NCBI GenBank assembly: GCA_030603385.1
Contig: JAUVXW010000008.1
Coordinates: 1 to 64,000, forward strand
DNA from: Promethearchaeota archaeon
GTDB lineage: Archaea > Asgardarchaeota > Lokiarchaeia > Sigyniarchaeales > SOKP01
Direction of reading: 5' to 3'
Length of the DNA stretch: 64,000 bases
The number at the start of each line of letters is the position of its first letter. Position 1 is the stretch's first letter. Positions 1-8,954 of the stretch are shown here, piece after piece. The position numbers and the translations under genes were made by a program. The notes beneath the pieces are model-generated. The model was not told the DNA's origin. It ran no database searches and worked only from the letters and a program-made list of their open reading frames with translations.

Positions 1-555
1 GCCGTTATTTTTGGGACAGATAAAAGAGCATCGATGGGTTATTTTGTTGCAAGCAAAACTTCGGAAAAAGTTTATAAAATTCAAGATCATCTATGGATGA
101 CCACCGCAGGTGGTGTAGCGGATGCTCAATATCTTGTAGATGTGTTACGTGCAGAAACTACGATATACCAGTTAAAACATAATGATAATCCAATAGGAAT
201 AAAAATTGCTGGAAAAATGTTATCGAATATACTGTATTCTAATAAGATGTTTCCTTTTCAAGTAGGACTAATGTTAGGTGGGGTAACCGAAGAAGAAGGT
301 CCAACTATTCTAAATATCGGGGCTTACGGTTCCATATTAAATGAAAAATTCTGTGCAGTTGGAAGTGGACAAAATTTTTCCTATGGTGTTTTAGAAGCGA
401 AGTATAAAGATAATTTATCTGTAGAAGAGGCTAAAGAAATCATTAAAAAGGCTGTAACCAGCAGTATTATTCGAGATATGGCTTCTGGAAACGGTATAGA
501 TATTGTAGTTATTAAAAAAGAAGGTCTAACCGAGCGTGAATTTATCCCAATATAA
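1..555 (+). CDS. psmB: 20S proteasome beta subunit (5' partial)
   Basis: The frame is open from base 1, so the propeptide and the catalytic Thr1 lie before the window. What remains matches the proteasome beta subunit closely: the segment after Thr1 (FGTDKRASMG, containing the conserved Asp17), the Lys33 region (KVYKI), then TAGGVADAQ, the GSGQNFSYGVLE strand-turn and the RDMASGNGID segment that holds the conserved Asp/Ser pair of the active site. The protein is the proteolytic ring subunit of the cytosolic 20S core. The alpha subunit and the regulatory ATPase are not in the window. An internal ATG at 34 exists but would remove essential structure, so it is not the start. Confidence 0.95.
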   Translation, partial: AVIFGTDKRASMGYFVASKTSEKVYKIQDHLWMTTAGGVADAQYLVDVLRAETTIYQLKHNDNPIGIKIAGKMLSNILYSNKMFPFQVGLMLGGVTEEEGPTILNIGAYGSILNEKFCAVGSGQNFSYGVLEAKYKDNLSVEEAKEIIKKAVTSSIIRDMASGNGIDIVVIKKEGLTEREFIPI

Positions 556-761
556 TTCTATTTGAAAATATTAAATCTAAATGAAATCATTCTCCTCTTA
601 TTTAAATTTTATGTTCTCTATTTCTTTTTTAATAAAATTTAAAAGAGAAAATTAAGAAATAGAATTATACTAGATAAACTTTATAAAAATTACATACGTT
701 TAATAAAGTAATTATTTTATCATAACATAGAAAAACCTCGCTTAGTTCCAGTATTATTACA

Positions 762-1493
762 ATGTCATTCCGTATAATAGTAGATTTATCTCATAAGGAG
801 AAAATTGAAGAATTTCCCGAATTTTCCTTAGGAGAGGACGCTTATGAAATAGATTATATTGATAGGAATGAAGGTCCTATTGAGTTCGTAAATCTTGAAG
901 ATTTTGATATTTTATTTATTGGAAACATTCAACATACAATAGATGGAAAGGATGACAAATTTACTCAGGACGAATTGAAAGCAATAAAAAAATTTGTTGG
1001 AGAAGGGGGAAGCATCTTTTTAACAAGTGGAGATGGAGGGGATAAAGATATACCCATGAAAAAAGGTTCTATTAGAGTCTTGTATAAAATTACAGGTGTT
1101 CGTAGATTTTGGAATGGGTTGATCCAAGAATCATCATCCAATTTTATGGTTAAAAAGAAAAACGTCTTAGTTACTGAACTATTTAAACATCCAATAACTG
1201 AGGGGATTTCAGAGTTAATATTACCAAACAGTACTTTTCTTACTATTTCAGAAGAAGATGTTGATGATATAATCTTAACTTCTGAAAAAGCTGAATTTAA
1301 ATATTACATGGATGAGGATTTAGGAACAATTGGACCGGTACCGATTTGTGCGGTTTCCCGTTTTTATGAGGGTAGATGTGTAACTATTGGCTCTTCTGAT
1401 TGGATAACTGAAGATAGTGATTTTGGGCTTGATGCTGGTGATAATTTAAAATTTTTATCTAATATTATTGAATGGTTATCTTTTGAAAGATAG
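762..1493 (+). CDS. GATase1/DUF4350-like protein
   Basis: This 243-residue soluble protein begins with beta-strands and an FDILFIGNIQ strand, followed by FTQDELKAIKKFVGEGGSIF. That is the strand-helix-Gly-Gly-strand pattern seen in class I glutamine-amidotransferase-like folds (ThuA, GldG and IFT52-type GIFT domains). A later strand, RCVTIGSSDWITED, fits the same fold. I see no Cys-His-Glu catalytic triad, so it is probably a binding or scaffolding version. It lies 26 bases before the radical SAM gene on the same strand, and the two may be co-transcribed. The substrate is unknown. Confidence 0.6.
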   Translation: MSFRIIVDLSHKEKIEEFPEFSLGEDAYEIDYIDRNEGPIEFVNLEDFDILFIGNIQHTIDGKDDKFTQDELKAIKKFVGEGGSIFLTSGDGGDKDIPMKKGSIRVLYKITGVRRFWNGLIQESSSNFMVKKKNVLVTELFKHPITEGISELILPNSTFLTISEEDVDDIILTSEKAEFKYYMDEDLGTIGPVPICAVSRFYEGRCVTIGSSDWITEDSDFGLDAGDNLKFLSNIIEWLSFER

Positions 1494-1518
1494 CTAACAA
1501 AGGTTATTTTCTTATATT

Positions 1519-2631
1519 ATGGTTTTTAGAATCCTTCAACCAGATACTAATTCTATTTGGCAAAACGATGAAGTCCTAAAGCGTTTCCCAAGATATAAAG
1601 GAATTATTGATGGGACACAAATCGCAAGATATATAATCGCTAAAACTATCGACTGTGATTATAATTCAAGTGATACTATTGAGAATCTTGAAATCCTCCA
1701 AAAGGAAAAATCACTGGAATTCAAGGATATTTTAAAGAAAGATATCGAAGAAATTAAGCATCGTAAATTTTCTTCTAATTCTTATATCCATTTGGTAGAA
1801 ACCCTAGCTAATAAATACCTTGAAAAATGTATCTTCTGTGAGCGCCAATGTGAAGTTAATAGGGTTGATGGACAAAAGGGTTATTGTTTAATTTCTAAGG
1901 ATTCATATATTTCTTCGGCATTCCTACATATGGGAGAGGAAGCACCTCTTGTCCCAAGTGGGACAATCTTCTTTCAAGGTTGTAATTTCGGGTGCGTTTT
2001 CTGTCAAAATTACGATATCTCACAATCATGGAAAGAAAAGAGAGAGTTAGAGGATATCGCAAAAAAAGTAGACGTTAAAATCTTATCTTCCATTGCAGAA
2101 AAACTAGCTGAACGTGGAGCACTCAACATCAACTATGTCGGAGGAGATCCAATTCCAAATATTCATACAATAATTGGTAGTTTAAATTTTCAAACTACTA
2201 ACATAACACAACTATGGAATTCAAATTTCTATTTAACGGATAAGGCTTTATCTCTAATTATTGATTTAATGGATTTTTGGCTTCCAGATTTTAAATATGG
2301 AAACAATACCTGTGGTAAAAAGTATTCTGGCATCGAAAATTATTTTGATTTTGTATCACGGAATCATAAACGGGTGCATGACGAAGGTAGCGGTGAAATT
2401 ATAATACGTCATCTTGTTATGCCCGGACACATTAATTGTTGCTCTAAACCGATTTTGGATTATGTAGCTAAAGAATTATCAAATGCAGTTGTAAACATCA
2501 TGGGACAATATAGACCTCAATATCATAGTTTCAATTACCCAGAAATAAATAGAAAACCGACATCTCAAGAAATGCATGAGGTAAAAAATTATGCAAGCCG
2601 TTTGGGAATTCTATATAAACCAGTATCATAA
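1519..2631 (+). CDS. PflX-like radical SAM protein
   Basis: The protein has 370 residues. Around residue 110 it has a cysteine cluster, CIFCERQCEVNR followed by KGYC, typical of PflX/COG1313 and related radical SAM proteins. This is followed by the radical SAM cluster motif CNFGCVFCQN (CX3CX2C), which would bind the 4Fe-4S cluster that cleaves S-adenosylmethionine. The GGDP motif and the DFKYG strand later in the barrel also fit. Members resemble pyruvate formate-lyase activases, but no glycyl-radical enzyme lies nearby, so the target is unknown. The first 100 residues are an extension not needed for the radical SAM core. Confidence 0.8.
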   Translation: MVFRILQPDTNSIWQNDEVLKRFPRYKGIIDGTQIARYIIAKTIDCDYNSSDTIENLEILQKEKSLEFKDILKKDIEEIKHRKFSSNSYIHLVETLANKYLEKCIFCERQCEVNRVDGQKGYCLISKDSYISSAFLHMGEEAPLVPSGTIFFQGCNFGCVFCQNYDISQSWKEKRELEDIAKKVDVKILSSIAEKLAERGALNINYVGGDPIPNIHTIIGSLNFQTTNITQLWNSNFYLTDKALSLIIDLMDFWLPDFKYGNNTCGKKYSGIENYFDFVSRNHKRVHDEGSGEIIIRHLVMPGHINCCSKPILDYVAKELSNAVVNIMGQYRPQYHSFNYPEINRKPTSQEMHEVKNYASRLGILYKPVS

Positions 2632-2728
2632 TGACATTTTAAAATTAGAAAAATCTAAAAGTAATTGTATATTTGAAAACCTAACTCTTTATTCTATATC
2701 TATTAAATTTTAATTGAATGGGTTAACT

Positions 2729-3835
2729 ATGAGTCTTAATTTAAGTGACGTAAAAGGTGTAGGTAAGAAAGAAGATACGCTAAAAGAAGCTGGAATAGAT
2801 TCTGTTGAAAAATTAGCAAGCTCTAAATTAGAAGATTTAACTGAGTTAAAAGGAATTGGGAAAGCAACTGCTGAAAAAATAGTTGAAAACGCTAGAAGTT
2901 TATTAAATGAATCTACTAAAGATGATTCAGCCGAACAAATACAGGAAGACGCTATAGAGAAAAAAGAAAAAGAAAAAGCACAAGAGGAACTTAAAAAACT
3001 AGAAGAAAGGAAAACAAAATTACAAGGAAAAAAAGTTGAAGAAGGAGATTTCGTTTTAATTAAAATAACTGGACGCACTCAAAAAGGTACTATTTTTAGG
3101 GTTTCTTCCGAAGAAGACGCTAAAAAAGCAGGGATATATGATGAGAATAAAGCCAGACAAGGGATGTACAATCCTGAATTTGTAATTATGGGTAAACCAG
3201 GATTCTTAAACGAAGGACTTACTGAAACTATTAAAGAAATGAATTTTTTTGAGAAAAAATCAGTAAGAATTCCTCCTACTAAAGCATATGGTAAAAGGGA
3301 TCCTCAAAAAATAGAAAGAATAGGCATAGCAAAATTTAGAAGATTAAATGAGGGAAAAAATCCTGAACTTGGTAAAGAATTTGTTAAACAGTCTCAAGGA
3401 CAAATGCAGAGAGGAACTGTAACAAATGTTATGCAAGGAAGAGTTATTGTAGATTATAACCATCCTTTAGCAGGACAGAGTATAGATTATAATTTAGAAA
3501 TTGTAGATAAAATCGAAGATTTCAATAAAAAAATAGAATACTTTATGATTAACAAAGGAATTCCATCTGAGAATGTTTCTGATTTTCATGTTAGCTATAT
3601 TCCCAAGAGTAAAACTCTTGAGATTAGTATTCCGAAGATGTTTCTATTTCAAAACTTAACATATGTTAAATTTGGGCTTGCAATGGACCTACAAACTCAC
3701 ATGGCTGAAGAAATTGACGACGTTAAATTTATTGAGGTTTATGAAAAGATACCTTTACCTACAACTCCATCTGAATCAGTAATGCAAAAAGTTGAAGATT
3801 TTAACAAAGAAGAAGATAAAGAGGAAGAAGGTTAG
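2729..3835 (+). CDS. HhH-FKBP-type peptidyl-prolyl isomerase
   Basis: The N-terminal ~60 residues form paired helix-hairpin-helix motifs (VKGVGKKEDTL and LKGIGKATAEKI). An acidic/basic coiled linker follows, then an archaeal long-type FKBP domain from about residue 105 with a flap insert. Seen in that domain are GDFVLIKITGR, AYGKRDP and VDYNHPLAGQSIDYNLEIV, which match the SlyD/archaeal FKBP core. About 100 C-terminal residues form an additional alpha/beta domain, as in long archaeal FKBPs. It is expected to act as a cytosolic folding chaperone and prolyl isomerase; the HhH fusion suggests nucleic-acid association. An upstream in-frame TTG at 2714 is possible, but the ATG at 2729 starts directly at the HhH domain. 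Confidence 0.85.
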   Translation: MSLNLSDVKGVGKKEDTLKEAGIDSVEKLASSKLEDLTELKGIGKATAEKIVENARSLLNESTKDDSAEQIQEDAIEKKEKEKAQEELKKLEERKTKLQGKKVEEGDFVLIKITGRTQKGTIFRVSSEEDAKKAGIYDENKARQGMYNPEFVIMGKPGFLNEGLTETIKEMNFFEKKSVRIPPTKAYGKRDPQKIERIGIAKFRRLNEGKNPELGKEFVKQSQGQMQRGTVTNVMQGRVIVDYNHPLAGQSIDYNLEIVDKIEDFNKKIEYFMINKGIPSENVSDFHVSYIPKSKTLEISIPKMFLFQNLTYVKFGLAMDLQTHMAEEIDDVKFIEVYEKIPLPTTPSESVMQKVEDFNKEEDKEEEG

Positions 3836-3849
3836 ACTAATAAAAACCT

Positions 3850-4818
3850 CTATGTAACCTTAATTTTAGTTATGAGTTCGTCTTTTTTTATTTCCCGTTC
3901 TTTCTTATACTTAGATTTTATCTTATGATATTGAGCTCTTTTTCGCTGAAATTCTAATCTTCTTTTTAGAGATTTTCCTTTTTTTTTTAAGTACTCTTTT
4001 TTTGCTTTTTTGTATACTTTTTTAGCCTTTTTGTAATCTTTTTTCGTCCTTTTATATTTTTTATATTTTTGCCTTATCTCATATCGTAGATCTTTACTTA
4101 TATCTCCTATTACTAATTCATTTAAAGTTTCCTTGAATCTTTCAAATGACTCAAACCTAATAACTATAATTCCTAATTCTCTAGCTGGAACTAAGTTTTG
4201 CATTTTATCATCAATAAAGACACATTTTTTTGGGGAGGTATCTAATTTTTTAATGACGTATTTATATTTTTCCATATCAGGTTTAATTAATCCAATTTCA
4301 TTTGAAAGGAAAATGTTATCAAAAATATCATAAAATCCTTTTAACTTATTTGATTTAGCATGAATATCGTGAGTATTTGACATTAAACTAACTGTATATC
4401 CTGCCTGATGTAACCTCTCAATTATTTCTGCCATCTCTGAGGAGATATGAGTGACTTGTGAGTATAAATCAAACCATAGTTCTATATAGTACTCTGCATT
4501 TACTTTTTTAGGAGGTAAAGCACCATCGGTTTTTTGAAATGGATAATAATATTTATCAAATATTTTTTCTAAGAATTCTTTTGACGAGATTCTCCCAGAA
4601 CTTAAACTGCGCTTAATTTTTCTAATATAGGAATTTTCTAATCGAGGAATGGTAATATTTAAATCTGCTTCAACCATATCAAGTAAATTTTTCAATACAA
4701 ATGTTTTTTCAATTAGCACTCCTCCAAAATCAAATATAAAATGCTTTATTTTATATAATCTAACTTTCTGTTTTTCTCCGTAAATCTTAGATTTTTCAAT
4801 CTCTTCTTGAGAACTCAT
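3850..4818 (-). CDS. HAD-superfamily hydrolase with Lys-rich tail
   Basis: HAD motif I is FDFGGVL, with the nucleophilic Asp but Gly where the acid/base Asp usually sits. Motif II is LMSNTHD, motif III is the Lys in GLIKPD, and motif IV is FIDDK. A helical cap lies between motifs I and II. The core ends near residue 235. The last ~85 residues are an unusual basic helix with repeated YKKAKK-type heptads (KVYKKAKKEYLKKK), which may bind nucleic acid or anionic phosphates or membranes. The gene lies 16 bases downstream of an ATP-grasp gene on the same strand, so a phosphatase role on the product of that locus is an inference. The substrate is unknown. Confidence 0.75.
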   Translation of the reverse strand: MSSQEEIEKSKIYGEKQKVRLYKIKHFIFDFGGVLIEKTFVLKNLLDMVEADLNITIPRLENSYIRKIKRSLSSGRISSKEFLEKIFDKYYYPFQKTDGALPPKKVNAEYYIELWFDLYSQVTHISSEMAEIIERLHQAGYTVSLMSNTHDIHAKSNKLKGFYDIFDNIFLSNEIGLIKPDMEKYKYVIKKLDTSPKKCVFIDDKMQNLVPARELGIIVIRFESFERFKETLNELVIGDISKDLRYEIRQKYKKYKRTKKDYKKAKKVYKKAKKEYLKKKGKSLKRRLEFQRKRAQYHKIKSKYKKEREIKKDELITKIKVT

Positions 4819-4834
4819 ATTTAATTTTAACTAA

Positions 4835-5629
4835 TTATCTCCTATTATGATTTCTGGTTATCTCAACTTGATCTAATATTATATTGCAGACTTTTTCAAC
4901 CGGGGAACCATCACACTTCCAATTAGAGAATTCAGGAAAAGAACCAGGATCTACTACATATAATTTATGACTGGAATCTTCTCTGACAATATCTAAATGT
5001 CCAAATAGAACATCTCCATTGAAATAAGTCTTCCATTTTTTAATTAGATTTTCAACATCATTAGGTGTATCAATTTTTTTCATATCAACATGTTCATGGG
5101 ATAATGGAGGTTTAATCAAAGTACAGATATTATCACCTATGAAATAAGCATTATAATGAACACCTTTAATATATCTCTCTAAGTATAATATTCTATTATT
5201 GCTTATTTTTAGATCTTCATTTGATCTAATTATCTGAACCCCCCTACTCCCTGAACCCATAATTGGTTTTAAAATATAAGGATATTCACTTAATTCATTT
5301 TTTAATGTATCTACTGTGCCTAAATAGATCTCTGGAGTCAATATGCCTATTCTTTTCATTAAGAAATGCGATTGTATTCGATTTTTTTGTATAAAGGAAA
5401 CATGGGGTTTTGGAATAACAGGAATATTATTGGCTTCCAAATAATAACCAGCATAAAGAAAAAAAAGGTTTTTTGACTTTAAAATGTAGAAATCATTATT
5501 TAAAAGATTTTCATTTATGATTAGATTTTCTAAAGTATAAAATGTAACTACAAATCCTTTATTCTCTAAATATTTCTTTAATTTGCCCGCAAACATTGTT
5601 GTTCTTTTTGATAAAATTCCAATCTTCAT
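4835..5629 (-). CDS. ATP-grasp protein, ITPK1/RimK-like
   Basis: This 264-residue ATP-grasp protein has an N-terminal Rossmann-like strand (MKIGILSKRTT). The lysine-bearing YILKPIMGSGSRGVQ loop grips ATP, and YLERYIKG is the adenine-binding hinge. The C-terminal FGHLDIV strand carries a metal-binding Asp and is followed by VVDPGSFPEF. The order hinge–YFIGD–KPPLSHEHVD resembles inositol 1,3,4-trisphosphate 5/6-kinase (ITPK1). The usual DxN at the end is replaced by DPG, so its activity or substrate may differ from that of its paralogues. It lies 14 bases after the next ATP-grasp gene, forming a minus-strand operon with it and the HAD gene. RimK-type amino-acid ligase activity is the main alternative. 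Confidence 0.75.
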   Translation of the reverse strand: MKIGILSKRTTMFAGKLKKYLENKGFVVTFYTLENLIINENLLNNDFYILKSKNLFFLYAGYYLEANNIPVIPKPHVSFIQKNRIQSHFLMKRIGILTPEIYLGTVDTLKNELSEYPYILKPIMGSGSRGVQIIRSNEDLKISNNRILYLERYIKGVHYNAYFIGDNICTLIKPPLSHEHVDMKKIDTPNDVENLIKKWKTYFNGDVLFGHLDIVREDSSHKLYVVDPGSFPEFSNWKCDGSPVEKVCNIILDQVEITRNHNRR

Positions 5630-5643
5630 TTTTCTTACAATTA

Positions 5644-6462
5644 TTATATTTTTGCTTGTTTTAATAAAAAATCTGCAACTATCTTATGCCCACCTTTAAT
5701 GTAATTAAAATTTGGGCCACAGTTAATGTCTGTTAAAAAGAATTGTTCTTTCGATTTTAAAAAATCCAGTGATGTTAGTTTTAGATCCATTACTTCCATC
5801 GCTTTATAACAATATTCTTCTAATTCAGGATCCCTATCAATTTTTCTTCTTGATTCTATTTTATTAGGATTGATTAAAACAGGTATCTGTTTATAAAAAT
5901 AAACATCTTCTCCAATTCCATAAATTTTATATTCCCATTTGCTTTTAATAAATTTTTGATAATAAAGATAATTATATTTTGGATCAACTTTATCAACTTC
6001 ATTCAAGGCTCTCTCATCAGCTACTTTTAATCTTCCATTCTCTTTATGTACTATTGGTTTAAATTTCCAATTTTTCTGGTCAATAATATTTTTTATGATA
6101 TAATCCTTGAATGGGGGAATACTTCCTTTAGGATTCAAAGAGAAATCTGGTATTGGAATGCCTGCTTTTCTTAAATATGTGCTATTCAAGAACCTGTTAA
6201 TTGCTAACCATATTCCCTTATAGGAGTTTATTACAGGAATACTAGTAGTTTCCTCAATCAATTTTACTAATCCTAAAATTAACTCACCTTTTGCCTTAAC
6301 GAAAAATAGATTTTCGTCAAACTCTATTTTAGAACTATCTAAGAGAAAAGTTTCTTCAGTATATATTTTTACATCTGCTTTACTATTTAAATACTTCAAG
6401 AATTCAGATACTTTATACGTTAAATGGTATTTATCAATAATTATTCCTATTTTTTTCAACAA
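5644..6462 (-). CDS. ATP-grasp protein, ITPK1-like
   Basis: The 272-residue protein shares the layout of its neighbours. It has an N-terminal IGIIIDKYHLTYK domain, a central glycine-poor ATP-grasp segment (FKPIVHKENGRLK), the hinge YYQKFIKSKWEYKIYGIGED, and a terminal LTSLDFL...FFLTDINCGPNF holding the Asp and the DxN metal ligands. ITPK1 has the same hinge-YKVFVVG and DIN arrangement. It is the promoter-proximal gene of the minus-strand trio with 4835-5629 and 3850-4818. The start is a TTG at 6462; no ATG lies close by. Function is inferred as an inositol-phosphate or related kinase, with amino-acid ligase as the alternative. Confidence 0.72.
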   Translation of the reverse strand: MLKKIGIIIDKYHLTYKVSEFLKYLNSKADVKIYTEETFLLDSSKIEFDENLFFVKAKGELILGLVKLIEETTSIPVINSYKGIWLAINRFLNSTYLRKAGIPIPDFSLNPKGSIPPFKDYIIKNIIDQKNWKFKPIVHKENGRLKVADERALNEVDKVDPKYNYLYYQKFIKSKWEYKIYGIGEDVYFYKQIPVLINPNKIESRRKIDRDPELEEYCYKAMEVMDLKLTSLDFLKSKEQFFLTDINCGPNFNYIKGGHKIVADFLLKQAKI

Positions 6463-6582
6463 ATTTACCTTAAAGCTTTTCTTTAGAAAATGGTCTGTTC
6501 TTTAATAATTATAAAATAAAATAGTAATTTAAATCCAATTCATATAATGAATTTAATTATTTGTTAGTACCTTGAACGATCA

Positions 6583-6595
6583 ATATATTTAAATA
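6583..6595 (+). promoter_or_regulatory. Archaeal TATA box for ITPK-like gene
   Basis: ATATATTTAAATA is a good archaeal TATA element about 43 bases before the GTG start at 6638, allowing a short leader. It lies between two divergently transcribed ATP-grasp genes. Confidence 0.5.
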
Positions 6596-6637
6596 CCATA
6601 ATTTATTCATAAATTATCAAATAATAGGGTTTTTACT

Positions 6638-7546
6638 GTGTCAAATAAGTTTAATAGGATTTATATTGGCGCTATTTGTAATCGTGATCTTGATATTCTT
6701 CAAGAGATCAAGAAATTCTGTAGTAAAAACTATAACTTCTCTGTTATAAACCTTTTTAAAACCGGTTCTGATAATTTTAATGTTAAGTATTTTAAGAAAA
6801 AGATAAAGAAGTATCCTATTTCATTAATTATTTTAAAATTATTATCAGAAGATTCAAATCAAACAATTTATAATGCTATAAACCAATATGCTCCTGATAT
6901 TCCTTTATTAAACAGTTTGAATTCAGTTAAAATTTGCGAAAGTAGAATTAACACTTTTGACTTCATCAATCAAAAATGTAAGAAGTTAAATATTCCCCAA
7001 ATTTACCATTCTTTTTATGAAGCATGTAAAGCTTGTAATAATGGAAAGAATATTATTATTAAATTAGATACCCATAATATTCCTTCTCTTCCTAAAAATG
7101 ATAGAATTGTTGGAATTGCTAAAAATTTAGACCAATTTAAGAAGTTAACTTCGGAATATAAGAATAATAACCTGTTTTTTCAAGAATACATAGGTGAATT
7201 AGATATAGTTTACAAAATTTATGTAATTGATCGATGGGCTGTTTCTATAACTTCTTATAATCGATTACAAGATAGAACTGGCTTATCTCCACTAGAACTT
7301 ATACATATTAGGGTACCTATAGAGAAACAACTGAAAAGACGAGTATTACGATTAGGCAGAAAATTAGGTATGGCTATTTTTGGGATAGACTATGTTTTAA
7401 CTAAAGAAGGAGTACCATTTATAGTTGATATTAATGATTTTCCAAGTTTTAGAAGCATCCCAGAAGCAATAAGTCTAATTTCAGATTACATTTATAACAT
7501 ACTAATATTGAGACAAGAATTATCTAAAGCTCTAGTTAAGGTTTAG
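6638..7546 (+). CDS. ITPK1-like ATP-grasp kinase
   Basis: This 302-residue protein resembles inositol-tetrakisphosphate 1-kinase (ITPK1) along its C-terminal half. FQEYIGELDIVYKIYVID matches the ITPK hinge and the following YKVFVVG. LGMAIFGIDYVL matches LGVSLFGIDII, and VDINDFPSF matches VIDINAFPGY, including the metal-binding Asp and Asn. The N-terminal domain is a divergent Rossmann-like region. These parallels are from memory of the human sequence. The gene is convergent with inositol-1-phosphate synthase, 54 bases away, which supports an inositol substrate. It is transcribed from GTG at 6638 with a clear TATA box upstream. RimK-like ligase activity remains possible. Confidence 0.78.
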   Translation: MSNKFNRIYIGAICNRDLDILQEIKKFCSKNYNFSVINLFKTGSDNFNVKYFKKKIKKYPISLIILKLLSEDSNQTIYNAINQYAPDIPLLNSLNSVKICESRINTFDFINQKCKKLNIPQIYHSFYEACKACNNGKNIIIKLDTHNIPSLPKNDRIVGIAKNLDQFKKLTSEYKNNNLFFQEYIGELDIVYKIYVIDRWAVSITSYNRLQDRTGLSPLELIHIRVPIEKQLKRRVLRLGRKLGMAIFGIDYVLTKEGVPFIVDINDFPSFRSIPEAISLISDYIYNILILRQELSKALVKV

Positions 7547-7600
7547 AGTTAGGGTATTAACTTTTAAAATTATAAATCATAAAAATTTTTAGATTTGAGA

Positions 7601-8692
7601 TTATTGATTTCTTCTATTTTCAATAAATTCAATTAGCCTTTTCTTAGCAGTAAAATCATCTAGTTGTTCTGGAGGATGTTTAGCAAAGAATGAGCAAGCT
7701 GAATAAAGTACTCCTCCAATATTTCTATCTTTAGCAATTTTACTTATCCTAATACAATCTGCTATTATTCCCGCTGAATTGTTTCCATCTTCAACAAACA
7801 TGGTGATGTCTATCCTTACTGGTGCTCCTCCAAAAATGCGTCCTTCCAGCCTCATATACGCTTCTTTTTGATTTTTTAGAAATGGAATATAATCTACAGC
7901 AGAAATCTGACAATCTATATTATCTTTATTTTGAAGGTTTGCGATCACAGCTTCAGTCTTAGATTGTCTTTTTCCTTCCTCATATCTTAAGGAACCGTTT
8001 GGCATGGGTGTTAATAAATTACAAAAATCACTAGAACCACCCCAATCTAGTTGAATTGTCTTATCCAATATGGCCCCTCGCATTGGAAAGAGATTAGTTA
8101 AAGCTCTATGGATTATTGTAGCTCCAATTTGTGATTTTACATCATCTCCTATTAAAGAAAGTCCAAATTTCTCCGCTTTTTCAACAATTTCAGGATCTTT
8201 TACTACATATGAGGGCATTCCATTTACTACACATGATCCTGCGTCAAGAGCGCTCATGGCATAAAATTTTACTGCCTTATGGGTTCCTGTGGGGAGTAAG
8301 ATTACAGTAACATCAACATTTCTGCTTTCTATTTCATTAATAATATCCATTGGTTTTTGATTTTCATCGGTTGGTATTATGTTTTTAATATTACTGTCTA
8401 ATCCATCCATAATCGGACCTTTGATCACTGGAGCATTTAAGAAATCGGGTTTGAAAAGTTCCATATTACAATTTGGTTCAGCAAAAATAGCAGCACTCAA
8501 ATCTTTCCCAACTTTATTTGAATTGACATCAATTCCAAGGACAAAATTAATGTCATTAATATCATATTGATTAATTTCTGGAAGAATTCCCATAATTTTG
8601 TCGGGATTTTCTTTATAATTTTGAACACCTTGAACAAGGGCTGATGCTACATCGCCTACTCCAACAATGGCACAATTAATTTTATCAGCCAT
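7601..8692 (-). CDS. ino1: myo-inositol-1-phosphate synthase
   Basis: The enzyme converts glucose 6-phosphate to 1L-myo-inositol 1-phosphate with bound NAD. The 363-residue length fits the short archaeal/bacterial form. The NAD-binding loop is IVGVGDVASALVQG at residues 9-22. The family signature GDDVKSQIGATIIHR near residue 185 contains a catalytic lysine. Further matches are LDKTIQLDWGGSSDF and the C-terminal DCIRISKIAKDR. In archaea its usual product feeds archaetidylinositol lipids or di-myo-inositol phosphate. Here its neighbours are ATP-grasp kinases on both sides, which points to further phosphorylation of soluble inositol phosphate. Confidence 0.93.
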   Translation of the reverse strand: MADKINCAIVGVGDVASALVQGVQNYKENPDKIMGILPEINQYDINDINFVLGIDVNSNKVGKDLSAAIFAEPNCNMELFKPDFLNAPVIKGPIMDGLDSNIKNIIPTDENQKPMDIINEIESRNVDVTVILLPTGTHKAVKFYAMSALDAGSCVVNGMPSYVVKDPEIVEKAEKFGLSLIGDDVKSQIGATIIHRALTNLFPMRGAILDKTIQLDWGGSSDFCNLLTPMPNGSLRYEEGKRQSKTEAVIANLQNKDNIDCQISAVDYIPFLKNQKEAYMRLEGRIFGGAPVRIDITMFVEDGNNSAGIIADCIRISKIAKDRNIGGVLYSACSFFAKHPPEQLDDFTAKKRLIEFIENRRNQ

Positions 8693-8894
8693 ATTATTGT
8701 TTATATAAAATTATCATATTTAAATCATTTTAATATAAGGAATTGAATTTTCGTATTTAGTCGAGGTTAACACTGAATCTTTGTGGTTCTATTGAATTAA
8801 ATGGTTTTATCTTGAACCCAATTCTCTTAACTTTTATTAATTTTCTCCTCGTTAAAAAAACAATTTATCATCTATTATCAAGGTTTTAGTTAAA

Positions 8895-8906
8895 ACTTTT
8901 AAAAGG
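8895..8906 (+). promoter_or_regulatory. Probable TATA box before 8955 gene
   Basis: ACTTTTAAAAGG is AT-rich, nearly palindromic and about 50 bases before the ATG at 8955. It lies in the 262-base space between divergently transcribed MIPS and ATP-grasp genes. The rest of that space holds no ORF that I can support. Confidence 0.35.
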
Positions 8907-8954
8907 CATTTGAACTAATTAAATTTAAGAATATACCCCACTTTTTTGATTATA

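Noticed and set aside
4133..4333. Plus-strand ORF in the HAD gene.
   Set aside because: It is the opposite-strand shadow of the HAD coding sequence and has no independent support.
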